From NCBI GenBank assembly GCA_964625145.1, contig CAZVAQ010000070.1, forward strand, positions 1 through 17,841: a DNA stretch of 17,841 nt, read 5' to 3'. The stretch is from CAYTRP01 sp964625145 (lineage in GTDB: Bacteria > Sumerlaeota > Sumerlaeia > SLMS01 > JAHLLQ01). Below are positions 6,642 to 14,225 of this stretch, one piece after another (position 1 is the stretch's first letter; the number at the start of each line of letters is the position of its first letter). Below the pieces are notes generated by a model, which saw only the letters and a program-made list of their open reading frames with translations, had not been told where the DNA came from and did no database searches. The position numbers and the translations under genes are program-made.

Positions 6642-9600
6642 TTATCCTCCCACCTTGAGGGTCTTGATCTCGAAGGGGCGGAAGGTGACGCGGACGGCGC
6701 CGGTTTCCAATTCGAGGCGGCGGCCGTTTTCTTCCAGCATGTTGGTTTCCTCGACCCACTTGACGGCGCTGCCGAATTCGATTCGGGCGTGGGTTCCGCA
6801 GCGCGAGGCCTCGTAGAGGCGCACCACCAAGTCTTTGCCGTCCTCGGCCAGCTTCACCGACTCGACGATCACGTTGGCAGCGTCCACCGTGAGCAGGCTC
6901 GCCAGACCTTGAGCGTCGTGAGGTGCGGGCACGGCAACCGGCGCGATGTTGAACTCGTACGCGGGCCGCACGACATTTTCCACGCTGAAGCCGCCGTCAT
7001 GGGGAAGCAGCGCGTACTTGAAGACATGATGCCCGGCGTCGCCGCGCGGGTCGGGATGCGTGCCGGACTTGAGCAGGCTCAGGCGCACGTCGCTGTGGTG
7101 GACGCTGACGCCGTACTTGCAGTCATTCAACAGCGCGACGCCGAAGCCGTTCTCGCTGAGGTCGGTCCACTTGTGCGCACAGACTTCGAAGCGCGCGCGG
7201 TCGTTGGGGTAATTGCGGTGCGTGGCGCGTTCGGCGTGGCCGTACTGGATTTCGTGGCGTGCGGTGTCGGCCAGGATGTCGAGTTCAAAGCCTGCCTTGA
7301 GCAGCACATGCTTCTCGTTCCATTCCACGCGTGTCTCGAAATCGATTCGCGGCGTCATGGCGTGGAAGACCATGTCCTGGCGCAGGGTGGAGCGCTCGCC
7401 GATGCGGTACTCGCTGCGCAGGCGGAACTGCAGCGGCCCGTCGGCCACGACTTCGCGCGAGACAAGGCGCGTCTCGGCGCGCATGAACAGCTCCTGCTCG
7501 CTGTCGATGTCCCAGTTGTCCCACACGAGCGGCACGTCCTCGCCGACCCAAAGTGTGTTCAGCGCGCCGCCGGGGCGCACGATGTCGCGGTCGGCGCCCT
7601 TCATGACGCAGGACACGATGCGCCCCGCCTGATCGAAGCGAATTGTCGCGTGCGGCGTTTGGAGTGTGTCGTCCTTCAGGTGGAACGGCGAGCCGCCACC
7701 CATGTTTCCGCGCTCGAATCGCACGAGCGACGCGCCCATCGGGGGAAGCGATTGGCCGAGCAGCACCACCCGCTCCTCGCCGTCGAGCGTCGTGATGCGC
7801 TGCGCCAACATGCGTTCGTCGGCCGGGCGCCAGCCTTCCTCGATGCCGGCCAGCTCGATCTCCGACACGCGCGTCCACGACAACGAATTGAACACCATGC
7901 GGTCCACGGTGTTTCCGTTCGATGTGCCGGCCAGTGCGGCCAGGCTGTTGCGTGCGACCTCGCGCGCACTGGCGACCGTCTCCTGCAACTCGCGAATCGC
8001 GACGTCGTTGGCTTCCTTCACCGACGTGCCGGGAAGGATGTCGTGGAACTGGTTCGTCAACAACACGCGCCACAGCGCATCAAAGCGTTCGCGTGGATAG
8101 TCGGCCTTTCCCGCCAATGCCGCCATTGATGCCAACGCTTCGGCATCGCGCAGGGCGATTTCGCCGAGGCGGTTGCCACGCTTGATGGGGGCGATGCTCG
8201 TCAATGTGCCGCGGTGGAGCTCGAGATACAACTCGCCGACCCAAACGGGGAGCTTTGGCAGGCGCTCCTCGATTTCCTGCATGAAGGCGCTGATGGTGGA
8301 ATGCTTCACGCGCGGCAGGCCTTCGAGATCCTCCATGCGCCGCGCGAGTTCCATGTCTTCGTGGCGGGGTCCGCCGCCGCCATCGCCATGTCCATAGGAC
8401 AGCAGCCGGCCGAACTCGCCATCCTTGTGCTGGCTCCAGCGCCATTGGTCCATGACGAACTCGGGGTCGAGCTGCTGCGGCAGCGAGTTCAGGTGCGTCA
8501 CTACCGACGTGCCATCGATGCCGCGCCAGACGAAGGTGTCGTACGGGAAGCGCGTTGTGTCGTTCCACGACATCTTTGTGGTGTAGAAATACTTGATGCC
8601 GCATCCCTGCAGGATTTGCGGCAAGGCAGCCGAGTAGCCGAACACGTCCGGTTGCCACAGGGTATCGGAACTGTAGCCGTTGTAATGCTTGCGCGTCCAG
8701 CGAATGCCGACGAGGAATTGCCGCACGAGCGCCTCGCCGCCGGTCAGGTTGCAGTCCGGCTCGATCCAGCAGCCGCCGTTGGGTTCCCACCGGCCCGCCG
8801 CCACCATGGCCTGCACGTGCCTGAACAGTTCGGGGTAGTCCTCGCGCACGAACTCGGCATGGCACGGCGCGCTTTGCAGGAAGATCACCTCCGGATACTG
8901 CCCCAGAAGGTTGACCATCGACGAGAACGTCCGCGCGCATTTGCGCCGCGTTTCCGCCACGGGCCACAGCCACGCGGTGTCGATGTGGCTGTGCGCGACG
9001 ATGCGCATGTCCATCACGGTTGCGCTGTTCTTCCTTGCCAGCAGGGGGCGCATCACCTCGCGCGCGCGCGCCAACCGCGGGCGCCAGTCGGCTTCGTCGT
9101 GCTCGTCCGGAAACGCACGGATGGCAGTGTGGACATCCTGCAGCGCGCGCTGGATCTCCGCGCGGCGCATGGCATGTTCATCGAGCGCCTTGTGCAGACC
9201 CAGCAACGTGCGCAGGTCGAAGACGAACGCGCTGACGTCCTCGCGCTCCAGCGTCACCCACGCTCCTTCGAACGTGCGTCCCTTCTCCGGGATGATCACC
9301 GGCTTGTCGCGTGGCATGACATCGGGGAACGATTGGCCACTGTACGCCTCGAACGCGACGTGATACGCGCGCCCTGCTTCACCATCGGCGGCCAGCAACA
9401 CATGATGGTGGTTGGAGTCGAACACACCGCGCGGCACGCCATCGACGAACAGCATCGTTTCTCGCCCGCCGGGAAAGTGCAGAAACGTGCGGCGCCCCGC
9501 GCACGCATCGGGGATTGCCACGCGGCCGCGGAACCACGCCGTCACAAAATTCCCCCCCCACCTTGTCCCGATGGGTGCAGACGCCCAGGCGAGATCCTGC

Positions 9601-9731
9601 GGCTCGCTCGTGCGGCGGTCGAGCGTCTCCACCATCTCCACCTCAAACGCGGCCACGCGCTCGAACCGCAACTGGCCGTACACATTCACGACATGCCACA
9701 GCTTGGCGATGATCTTGTCCGAGGTCAGCAT
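6642..9731 (-). CDS. Glycoside hydrolase family 38 alpha-mannosidase
   Basis: This 1029-residue enzyme should cleave alpha-linked mannose from glycans by a retaining, metal-dependent mechanism. An N-terminal beta-rich region of about 240 residues precedes the GH38 catalytic domain. AHSHIDTAWLW (246-256) supplies the metal-binding His and Asp. WQPDVFGYSAALPQIL (359-374) contains the catalytic nucleophile D362. GHGDGGGGP (447-455) is another family block. The rest is the usual central helical segment and C-terminal beta domains. The full length fits bacterial and eukaryotic lysosomal/cytosolic type GH38 enzymes. No signal peptide is visible, so it is probably cytoplasmic, acting on imported oligosaccharides. 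No sugar transporter or regulator is adjacent. ATG at 9731 is used; a GGGAG lies about 14 bases upstream, further than ideal. The gene overlaps long antisense ORFs that are only composition shadows. Confidence 0.95.
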   Translation of the reverse strand: MLTSDKIIAKLWHVVNVYGQLRFERVAAFEVEMVETLDRRTSEPQDLAWASAPIGTRWGGNFVTAWFRGRVAIPDACAGRRTFLHFPGGRETMLFVDGVPRGVFDSNHHHVLLAADGEAGRAYHVAFEAYSGQSFPDVMPRDKPVIIPEKGRTFEGAWVTLEREDVSAFVFDLRTLLGLHKALDEHAMRRAEIQRALQDVHTAIRAFPDEHDEADWRPRLARAREVMRPLLARKNSATVMDMRIVAHSHIDTAWLWPVAETRRKCARTFSSMVNLLGQYPEVIFLQSAPCHAEFVREDYPELFRHVQAMVAAGRWEPNGGCWIEPDCNLTGGEALVRQFLVGIRWTRKHYNGYSSDTLWQPDVFGYSAALPQILQGCGIKYFYTTKMSWNDTTRFPYDTFVWRGIDGTSVVTHLNSLPQQLDPEFVMDQWRWSQHKDGEFGRLLSYGHGDGGGGPRHEDMELARRMEDLEGLPRVKHSTISAFMQEIEERLPKLPVWVGELYLELHRGTLTSIAPIKRGNRLGEIALRDAEALASMAALAGKADYPRERFDALWRVLLTNQFHDILPGTSVKEANDVAIRELQETVASAREVARNSLAALAGTSNGNTVDRMVFNSLSWTRVSEIELAGIEEGWRPADERMLAQRITTLDGEERVVLLGQSLPPMGASLVRFERGNMGGGSPFHLKDDTLQTPHATIRFDQAGRIVSCVMKGADRDIVRPGGALNTLWVGEDVPLVWDNWDIDSEQELFMRAETRLVSREVVADGPLQFRLRSEYRIGERSTLRQDMVFHAMTPRIDFETRVEWNEKHVLLKAGFELDILADTARHEIQYGHAERATHRNYPNDRARFEVCAHKWTDLSENGFGVALLNDCKYGVSVHHSDVRLSLLKSGTHPDPRGDAGHHVFKYALLPHDGGFSVENVVRPAYEFNIAPVAVPAPHDAQGLASLLTVDAANVIVESVKLAEDGKDLVVRLYEASRCGTHARIEFGSAVKWVEETNMLEENGRRLELETGAVRVTFRPFEIKTLKVGG

Positions 9732-9762
9732 GGGGCGCGTGCAACTCCCGAGGGGCGATTAA

Positions 9763-9894
9763 CTACCCGCCCCGTGTGCCCGCCGCATGGCAGATGGGGC
9801 AAACGAAAGCGCGACGGGGCGGGAGGATCGCGCAAATCCAGCTTTCCGGCATCCACGGATGCTGCTTGACAGTGACTCCTGGTACTGCACACAT
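9763..9894 (-). CDS. Possible 43-residue Cys-rich small protein
   Basis: A short minus-strand reading frame starts at ATG 9894 and stops at TAG 9763-9765, 31 bases upstream of the alpha-mannosidase start on the same strand. It would end in AFVCPICHAAGTRGG, with cysteines also at residues 2 and 23, so a CxxCH zinc-knuckle-like tail is visible. Against it: no ribosome site is seen upstream, the codon usage is not distinctive, and the 10-bp inverted repeat 9766-9823 lies inside it, so the reading could be accidental. I do not recognise the protein. If real, it may be a leader peptide or a small metal-binding protein. Confidence 0.2.
   Translation of the reverse strand: MCAVPGVTVKQHPWMPESWICAILPPRRAFVCPICHAAGTRGG
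9766..9823. repeat. Nested inverted repeat between the alpha-mannosidase and the toxin-antitoxin pair
   Basis: CCCGCCCCGT (9766-9775) and ACGGGGCGGG (9814-9823) are perfect 10-base complements. Inside them, TGCCC (9777-9781) pairs with GGGCA (9797-9801). The structure lies in the divergent gap 9732-9926 between the minus-strand alpha-mannosidase and the plus-strand antitoxin. It could be a regulatory hairpin, a terminator remnant or a REP-like element. A TTGACA at 9866-9871 further right may be a -35 box for the toxin-antitoxin operon, but no good -10 box follows it at the expected distance. Confidence 0.5.
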
Positions 9895-9926
9895 TGACTG
9901 CATACTTCACTGGACGTCTTGCCTGC

Positions 9927-10175
9927 ATGAAACTCACATTCCTCGAACTTCGCCGGGACCCCCGCCGTCTCCTCAAGGCCATCGAAAACCGTGAGGAAGT
10001 CACTCTTTCCCGCCGCGGCAAGGACATCGCCCGCATCATGCCCCTCGAGGCCGACGCTCCCACCAACGCCGTCGAAGAGCACGAAGCCTTTGGCATGTGG
10101 GCCGACAACAAGGACACCCGCGATCCCGCGCGCCGCGTCCGCCAGTTGCGCAAGGGCCGCTTCCATGATCTTTGA
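9927..10175 (+). CDS. Phd/YefM-type antitoxin
   Basis: This 82-residue protein has a Phd/YefM-like DNA-binding N-terminus. LELRRDPRRLLKAIENREEVTLSRRGKDIARIMPL (residues 6-40) has the pattern of that family: a helix, then a strand pair with 'vtlsrrGkdiarI'. The rest, about 42-82, is charged and should wrap the toxin. It would neutralise the PIN toxin encoded directly downstream and repress its own operon. The two genes overlap by 11 bases, the normal arrangement. ATG at 9927 is chosen because it begins the conserved domain; upstream in-frame starts (TTG 9894) add an unrelated segment. The pair sits alone between an alpha-mannosidase and an unrelated minus-strand gene, as is usual for mobile toxin-antitoxin modules. 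Confidence 0.85.
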   Translation: MKLTFLELRRDPRRLLKAIENREEVTLSRRGKDIARIMPLEADAPTNAVEEHEAFGMWADNKDTRDPARRVRQLRKGRFHDL

Positions 10176-10545
10176 CACCGACGTGTTGATCTGGACGCTG
10201 CGCGGCAACACGCGCGCGGCCCGCGCGATCCAGCGCGAATCCGAACGCGCCATGACAGTGGTCAACCACATGGAACTGATGCAGGGCGCGCGCGACCGCC
10301 GGGAACTGGCCTTGATCAAGTCGTTCATCAAGGACCTGGGTTTCCGAGTCTTGCCGTTGAGCCAGAGAATCGGTCATCGCGCCGCCATACTCATGGAAGA
10401 GCATACGCTCTCCTCCGGCCTCACGCTCGCCGACGCCCTCGTCGCCGCCACGGCGCTCGAAAACGAGGAGCCTCTCTGCACCGCCAATGCAAAGCACTTC
10501 CGGATCGTGCCCGATTTGCGTGTGAAGGTCTTTCGCCCCGAGTAG
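10165..10545 (+). CDS. vapC: VapC-family PIN-domain ribonuclease toxin
   Basis: This 126-residue PIN domain protein should be an Mg-dependent endoribonuclease that cuts specific RNAs when the antitoxin is lost. It opens with MIFDTDVLIWTLRGN, giving the first acidic residues D4 and D6. The second is E37 in NHMELMQGA and the third D90 in GLTLADALVAATA. The segment CTANAKHFRIVPDL (105-118) is the usual C-terminal 'TxNxxHF' block. The length is typical of VapC. Its ATG lies inside the antitoxin gene, so the pair is translationally coupled. A longer upstream reading of the same frame overlaps the antitoxin in a different frame and is not credible. The gene converges on the membrane protein gene, with 37 bases between the stops. 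That gap contains CCGCA/TGCGG with a C-rich loop but no T run. Confidence 0.92.
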   Translation: MIFDTDVLIWTLRGNTRAARAIQRESERAMTVVNHMELMQGARDRRELALIKSFIKDLGFRVLPLSQRIGHRAAILMEEHTLSSGLTLADALVAATALENEEPLCTANAKHFRIVPDLRVKVFRPE

Positions 10546-10582
10546 GCCGCACGCCCCCCTGCGGGCGGATTCACTTCAAGCC

Positions 10583-11833
10583 CTACAAGCCACCCCGCTC
10601 CTCCTCCACCAAGTCCACATCGTCCACCCCGTCCACCACAATCGCGTCCTTCGGCACCGCCATGGGGCCGAAGCCGCGGAGTTTGAGCGCCACGCGTTGG
10701 GTCTTCATGTCGAGGAGGCAGATTTGGTCATCGCTGAGTTGAAAGAGGACGAGGCTGTCGCCGAGGAGGATGGGATGGCGGAAGCCACCCTCTCCGGATG
10801 GCATCCTGATATAGAGCCTGTGTGTCTCGGCTCCAAATTTGTATTCGAAATCTCTCTCCGGGAAATCAAAGTCAACCTGTTGCAAGTGCTTAAAGTCGGG
10901 ATGAGGGGGAGCAACGGAGAGGGGATTCCAGTAGTATGGAGCCTGTTGTGCGCCGAACGGAAAACTCGTTCGCGTTTCCTCAGGATCGACTGCCCCTCCC
11001 TTGCTGCCAAATCGATCAACGCCGGTTGTATCCACCAAAATGCCCAACTTCTCGGGGAACTCCGCTGACGGGGGCCGATAGTCGAAGTCACCCGCGACGA
11101 GTGGACGGATTTCGGAATCAGGCGCGATGGGCTCTCCCCCAAAGAAGACTGCAGACATATCAGTGCGATGACGGCGGCGCATGGTATGGATGGCATTCGT
11201 TTCGCCTGTATCTGTATCAAATGCCTGAATCGTTTGGCGATCACCATCGAAATAGTACACCATCATTCCTGGCGGCCAGGGAATCTCCTCCGGCGCGACG
11301 ATGTGATGGCCGGAAAGCGGGCTGATCATCCCGGGGATCACGAGCAACCCGAGGAGGGGAATGCAAGTCAGCGTCTGGATCACGGCCGTCGCGATCAGAC
11401 TCTTTGGCAGCCATCTTGGTAATCGCCAGAGACACGCAGCGGTGAACGGCCATTCTACAACGAGCGTGGCGATCCATGCGGCGAGTAAGTACACGGAGTA
11501 CTGCTTCTGGAATGTATAGACGTTCCAAGGGTCGGTCAGGTCGATCATTTCAAGTATGATGGAAGGTATCACACCCTGACCCAAGATGAGCGACGCCCCG
11601 TTTGCGAGGATCATCCACTTGGTGCAGAACAATTCAGACAGCCCAAACCATCGGGCCAGGATCCAACCCTCCAGCAGACCCATCGCAGCAAAACCCCCAC
11701 AAAAAAAGTAGAGGACAAACCCGGCTTCCGGCATGATTCCATAAGCGAGCACAATCAGCGGCAGGAAGAAGAAGATCGCCAAGGCTCGTAGGGGTCTTAG
11801 TTTCGAGTCGTCCAGCATCCAATCACTCATCAT
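10583..11833 (-). CDS. Unrecognised membrane protein with soluble, propeller-like C-terminal half
   Basis: This 416-residue protein matches no family that I can name. The N-terminal half is hydrophobic, with about five membrane helices between residues 15 and 175 (for example FVLYFFCGGFAAMGLLEGW and IATLVVEWPFTAACLW). From about 180 the chain is soluble and beta-rich. Segments such as YYFDGDRQTIQAFDTDTGE and ICLLDMKTQRVALKLRGFG look like blades of PQQ/WD-type propellers, but there are too few for a full ring. Its start overlaps the stop of the small HMA protein gene by 11 bases (ATG 11833; GTG 11836 or ATG 11830 also possible), so the two are translationally coupled and may act together, perhaps in metal handling. 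The gene looks less GC-rich than its neighbours, which hints at a different origin. Confidence 0.7.
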   Translation of the reverse strand: MMSDWMLDDSKLRPLRALAIFFFLPLIVLAYGIMPEAGFVLYFFCGGFAAMGLLEGWILARWFGLSELFCTKWMILANGASLILGQGVIPSIILEMIDLTDPWNVYTFQKQYSVYLLAAWIATLVVEWPFTAACLWRLPRWLPKSLIATAVIQTLTCIPLLGLLVIPGMISPLSGHHIVAPEEIPWPPGMMVYYFDGDRQTIQAFDTDTGETNAIHTMRRRHRTDMSAVFFGGEPIAPDSEIRPLVAGDFDYRPPSAEFPEKLGILVDTTGVDRFGSKGGAVDPEETRTSFPFGAQQAPYYWNPLSVAPPHPDFKHLQQVDFDFPERDFEYKFGAETHRLYIRMPSGEGGFRHPILLGDSLVLFQLSDDQICLLDMKTQRVALKLRGFGPMAVPKDAIVVDGVDDVDLVEEERGGL

Positions 11834-12047
11834 CACCCTGGATTTTTGTCACCCGCCCCTCATACCCCAACCTCTCCAAACCCTTCAACACCACCTCCAC
11901 CGAACCCGCGCCGCGCTCTACATCGACCAGGGCCATACCCATCCCCACGCCGCGCACGCGCACGCCGGGCAGTGTGCCCAACGCAGTGCGCACGACCTCG
12001 ATGCAGCCGCGGCAGTGCATCCCCTCGATTGCCAGCTCGATGGTCAT
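11823..12047 (-). CDS. Small heavy-metal-associated (HMA) domain protein, CopZ-like
   Basis: This 74-residue single HMA domain has the metal loop GMHCRGC (residues 9-15, C12 and C15), followed by the family's helix and a strand reading GVRVRGVGMGMALVDVE. Such proteins bind Cu(I) or a similar soft metal and pass it to a partner ATPase or regulator in the cytoplasm. ATG at 12047 is well supported by AGGAGG just upstream; a much longer in-frame reading to 12479 crosses the divergent plus-strand gene and is rejected. No copper ATPase or regulator is nearby. Instead its stop overlaps the start of an unrecognised membrane protein, which is the more likely partner. The final residues (QGDDE) are acidic. 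Metal identity is inferred only. Confidence 0.88.
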   Translation of the reverse strand: MTIELAIEGMHCRGCIEVVRTALGTLPGVRVRGVGMGMALVDVERGAGSVEVVLKGLERLGYEGRVTKIQGDDE

Positions 12048-12161
12048 CCCTTCGCCTCCTGTTCGCATCTCATCCATCCCAAGTCCATGGTCCGCCGCAA
12101 GCCCAGCCTGTCCGCCACCGGCCCGGCACGCTTTACGCTCTTCCCGGCTGTCACCAATGTC

Positions 12162-12180
12162 TGGCGCTCTGTAAGCGCCA
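12162..12180. promoter_or_regulatory. Short palindrome in a divergent promoter region
   Basis: TGGCGCT (12162-12168), CTGTA, AGCGCCA (12174-12180) forms a perfect 7-base inverted repeat with a 5-base centre. It lies in the 168-base gap between the divergent HMA gene (minus) and the small membrane protein gene (plus), 35 bases before the latter's start. It could be an operator for either gene or a leader hairpin. No promoter boxes are convincing. Confidence 0.35.
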
Positions 12181-12215
12181 ATTCGACGCACCCCCCATAC
12201 CAGCGCCTGACCGCC

Positions 12216-12584
12216 ATGAATCCCAAGACCATCGCTCTCATCATCGCCTTGCCGCTGCTGTTCACCGCCGCCGCCGTGATCCTGTGGGCTCGCACGGATT
12301 ATCATGCGTACACGAAGTACCAGGTGGTGGAGCGCGTGCCTGTCGAACCGGCGGACGATATCTTTGCGGCGACGGGGTTGTTTGATTCTGCCGATGGCGC
12401 GCCCGCTTTCCGCACGGTGCAGCGCGACAGTTTTCATTTCGGCCTGCTGCCGACGCCACAGGGCCTGCTTGACAAGCACGTGTTTTCGGTCCTGACCATT
12501 GCGGGTCCGCCGTGGGCCATTGCCTTTGGCATTATCGGATGGCTGGTCTGGCGTCGCCGTCGCAGCCGGCCGTTGCAGGAATAA
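12216..12584 (+). CDS. Hypothetical small membrane protein (two helices)
   Basis: This 122-residue protein is of unknown family. A first membrane helix lies at about residues 5-24, then about 65 residues of loop with no recognisable motif, then a second helix at about 90-112 and a basic RRRRSRPLQE end. Both ends would face the same side, the cytoplasm by the positive-inside rule, with the loop outside. ATG at 12216 starts the hydrophobic helix; the frame stays open further upstream but would cover the divergent promoter. It ends 33 bases before the YceI-like gene and probably shares its transcript, so a joint envelope role is possible. No function is proposed. Confidence 0.7.
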   Translation: MNPKTIALIIALPLLFTAAAVILWARTDYHAYTKYQVVERVPVEPADDIFAATGLFDSADGAPAFRTVQRDSFHFGLLPTPQGLLDKHVFSVLTIAGPPWAIAFGIIGWLVWRRRRSRPLQE

Positions 12585-12617
12585 TCACCTCCCACTCACT
12601 TCAGGAGACAGACACCC

Positions 12618-13337
12618 ATGAAGAACTTCATCACCATCTTGACGCTCGCCGCGGCGCTGGCCGCGCCGGCGTTCGTGCCCGCACAGGATGCCGCCCCCGC
12701 CGCGGAGCAGGCCGAGGCGCCGGCCGATCCCTACAAGATCAAGCCGGAGCACGCGGAGAAGGGGACGTTGTTCTATGTGAACGACGCGCGTGGCCGCGAC
12801 AACGTCACCTTCACCAGCCGCGCACCGCTGGAGGATATCATCGGTACGACAAATCGTATCACCGGCTACATCGCCTTTGATCCGGTGAATCCCGTGGCCG
12901 GTGGCGCGGGGCGCTTCTCGGTGCCGGTCGCCACGCTCAACACCGGCATTCCGCTGCGGGACGAGCACCTGCAGGGCGCGCAATGGCTCAACGCCGCGGC
13001 ACACCCGGAGATCGTGATCGAGATCGAGAGCATCAACGGCCTGTCCACCGTGCAGACCGGCGAAGGCTTCGAGACCTACCAGGCCACGCTCGTCGGCTCG
13101 CTCACGCTCAACGGCGTGACCAAGCCGATCGAGATTCCCGCGCGCGCCACCTACATGGCGGAAAGCGACCAGACCAAGACGCGGCTGCCGGGGAACCTGC
13201 TCGCTGGCCGTGCGACATTCAACGTGCAGCTCGACGACCACAACATCACCGGCGGCGGCAACATCGGCCCCAAGGTCAGCAATGACATCGAGGTGCAGGT
13301 CACGTTTGTGGCCAGCGATGTGAAACCGCGTTCGTAG
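12618..13337 (+). CDS. YceI-like secreted lipocalin-fold protein
   Basis: This 239-residue protein has a clear Sec signal (residues 1-22, cleavage probably after VPA), then an Ala/Pro/Glu-rich linker to about 38. The body follows the YceI pattern. FTSRAPLEDIIGTTNRITGYIAFDP near 72-96 gives the opening strands, followed by FSVPVATLNTGIPLRDEHLQ, WLNAAAHPEIVIEIE, and GSLTLNGVTKPIEIPA near 161-176. YceI proteins form a beta barrel that binds a long isoprenoid or fatty amide. In bacteria they are periplasmic, with roles in stress or as electron/lipid carriers, and the exact ligand here is unknown. An AGGAG about nine bases before ATG 12618 supports the start. The gene follows a small membrane protein by 33 bases and is followed by a strong hairpin. 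Confidence 0.88.
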   Translation: MKNFITILTLAAALAAPAFVPAQDAAPAAEQAEAPADPYKIKPEHAEKGTLFYVNDARGRDNVTFTSRAPLEDIIGTTNRITGYIAFDPVNPVAGGAGRFSVPVATLNTGIPLRDEHLQGAQWLNAAAHPEIVIEIESINGLSTVQTGEGFETYQATLVGSLTLNGVTKPIEIPARATYMAESDQTKTRLPGNLLAGRATFNVQLDDHNITGGGNIGPKVSNDIEVQVTFVASDVKPRS

Positions 13338-13365
13338 TTCCTCGTTCGCTTGGATGGAGAGTTAT

Positions 13366-13390
13366 GGGGGTTGGCGCAGTGCCAACCCCC
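13366..13390 (+). terminator. Perfect stem-loop after the YceI-like gene
   Basis: GGGGGTTGGC (13366-13375) and GCCAACCCCC (13381-13390) form a perfect 10-bp stem with loop GCAGT, 28 bases past the YceI stop. No T run follows, so it may be a transcript 3' end stabiliser or a repeat element rather than a classical intrinsic terminator. Confidence 0.5.
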
Positions 13391-13406
13391 AACCCGCCCC
13401 GCCGTG

Positions 13407-13455
13407 TTCTCACTTTATCCTTCATCCTTTATCCTTTATCCTTCGTGCTTCTGCC
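13407..13455. repeat. Heptamer tandem repeat (TTTATCC type)
   Basis: Seven successive 7-base units run from 13407 to 13455: TTCTCAC, TTTATCC, TTCATCC, TTTATCC, TTTATCC, TTCGTGC, TTCTGCC. The middle four are nearly identical and the edges decay. The array lies in the 180-base gap between the YceI-like gene and the pyrophosphatase gene. No inverted partner is seen in the gap. Confidence 0.75.
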
Positions 13456-13517
13456 TTGCTTCCGCGTCCGGTTCGCTGGCTGATTTCTGGCACCTTATCA
13501 TTCACCGGACCTAATCC

Positions 13518-14198
13518 ATGCACCCCTGGCACGATCTCCCCCCCGGGCCGAATCCTCCTGAGAAGGTCAACGTACTGGTCGAGATTCCGAAAGGATCGCG
13601 CAACAAGTACGAGATGGACAAGGAGTCAGGCCTGTACACGCTGAGCCGGACGCTCTACTCGCCGATGATTTATCCGGGCGATTATGGGCTGATTCCGCAG
13701 ACGTACTACGAAGACCACGATCCCATCGACGCGATCGTGCTGATCAACGAGCCGACGTTCACGGGCTGCATCGTGGAAGCGCGGCCGGTTGGCATCTTCC
13801 GCATGCTGGACAAGGGCGAGCCGGACGACAAGATCCTGTGCGTGCCGTCGAACAATCCGTTCTTCAGCAACATCTACACGTTGCAGGACGTGCCACCGCA
13901 TTTCCTGCGCGAGGTCGCGCACTTCTTCGCGGTGTACAAGGACCTTGAAGGATCGCGCACGCTGTCGCTGGGCTGGGAGAGTGTGGAGGTTGCGCACCGT
14001 CAGATCCAGCACGCGATCGAGCTTTACGCGGAGAAGAAGCACGAGCTGGACCCGCGCCTGCGCAATCGCATCGAGCAGGAGCAAGCCGAGGCGACGCGCG
14101 GAGCCAAGGGATCGCGCGGGAAGATCTCCGTCCCCAAGAGCACCGCCGCGCCGGCCAAGAAACCCGCCGCAAAGAAGGCCAGCGGCAAGAAGAAGTAG
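13518..14198 (+). CDS. ppa: Family I inorganic pyrophosphatase with lysine-rich C-terminal tail
   Basis: This soluble enzyme hydrolyses pyrophosphate to two phosphates and so drives biosynthetic reactions. The 226 residues contain the family I blocks: NVLVEIPKGSRNKYEMDKESG (18-38), YPGDYGLIP (52-60), the metal-binding DHDPID (66-71, Asp 66, 68 and 71) and FRMLDKGEPDDK (94-105). All key acidic residues are present. The core ends near 190. The remaining 36 residues are a disordered basic tail rich in Lys and Ala (PAKKPAAKKASGKKK), absent from typical bacterial enzymes of about 175 residues. ATG at 13518 is the best start; the ribosome site is weak (GGA about 10 bases upstream). A strong terminator follows. 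The gene converges on the 7TM-HD gene. Confidence 0.94.
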   Translation: MHPWHDLPPGPNPPEKVNVLVEIPKGSRNKYEMDKESGLYTLSRTLYSPMIYPGDYGLIPQTYYEDHDPIDAIVLINEPTFTGCIVEARPVGIFRMLDKGEPDDKILCVPSNNPFFSNIYTLQDVPPHFLREVAHFFAVYKDLEGSRTLSLGWESVEVAHRQIQHAIELYAEKKHELDPRLRNRIEQEQAEATRGAKGSRGKISVPKSTAAPAKKPAAKKASGKKK

Positions 14199-14225
14199 TT
14201 TTTTCCGCCACAGCACAGCAACATT

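Noticed and set aside
6459..8129. 556-residue plus-strand open frame, and a similar one at 8214-9869
   Set aside because: Both are antisense to the GH38 alpha-mannosidase and have shadow composition. Neither has a ribosome site or family motif.
9059..9070. CGCGCG alternating tract
   Set aside because: It lies inside the GH38 coding sequence and is explained by Arg/Ala codons in a GC-rich genome.
12015..12215. Longer N-terminus for the small membrane protein (start at 12015)
   Set aside because: The extra 67 residues would cover the HMA gene start and the divergent promoter. They are low in protein-like features, whereas ATG 12216 begins directly at the hydrophobic helix.
12048..12479. Long N-terminal extension of the HMA protein (minus strand)
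   Set aside because: It would run antisense through the plus-strand membrane protein gene. ATG 12047 has a strong AGGAGG and starts the domain.
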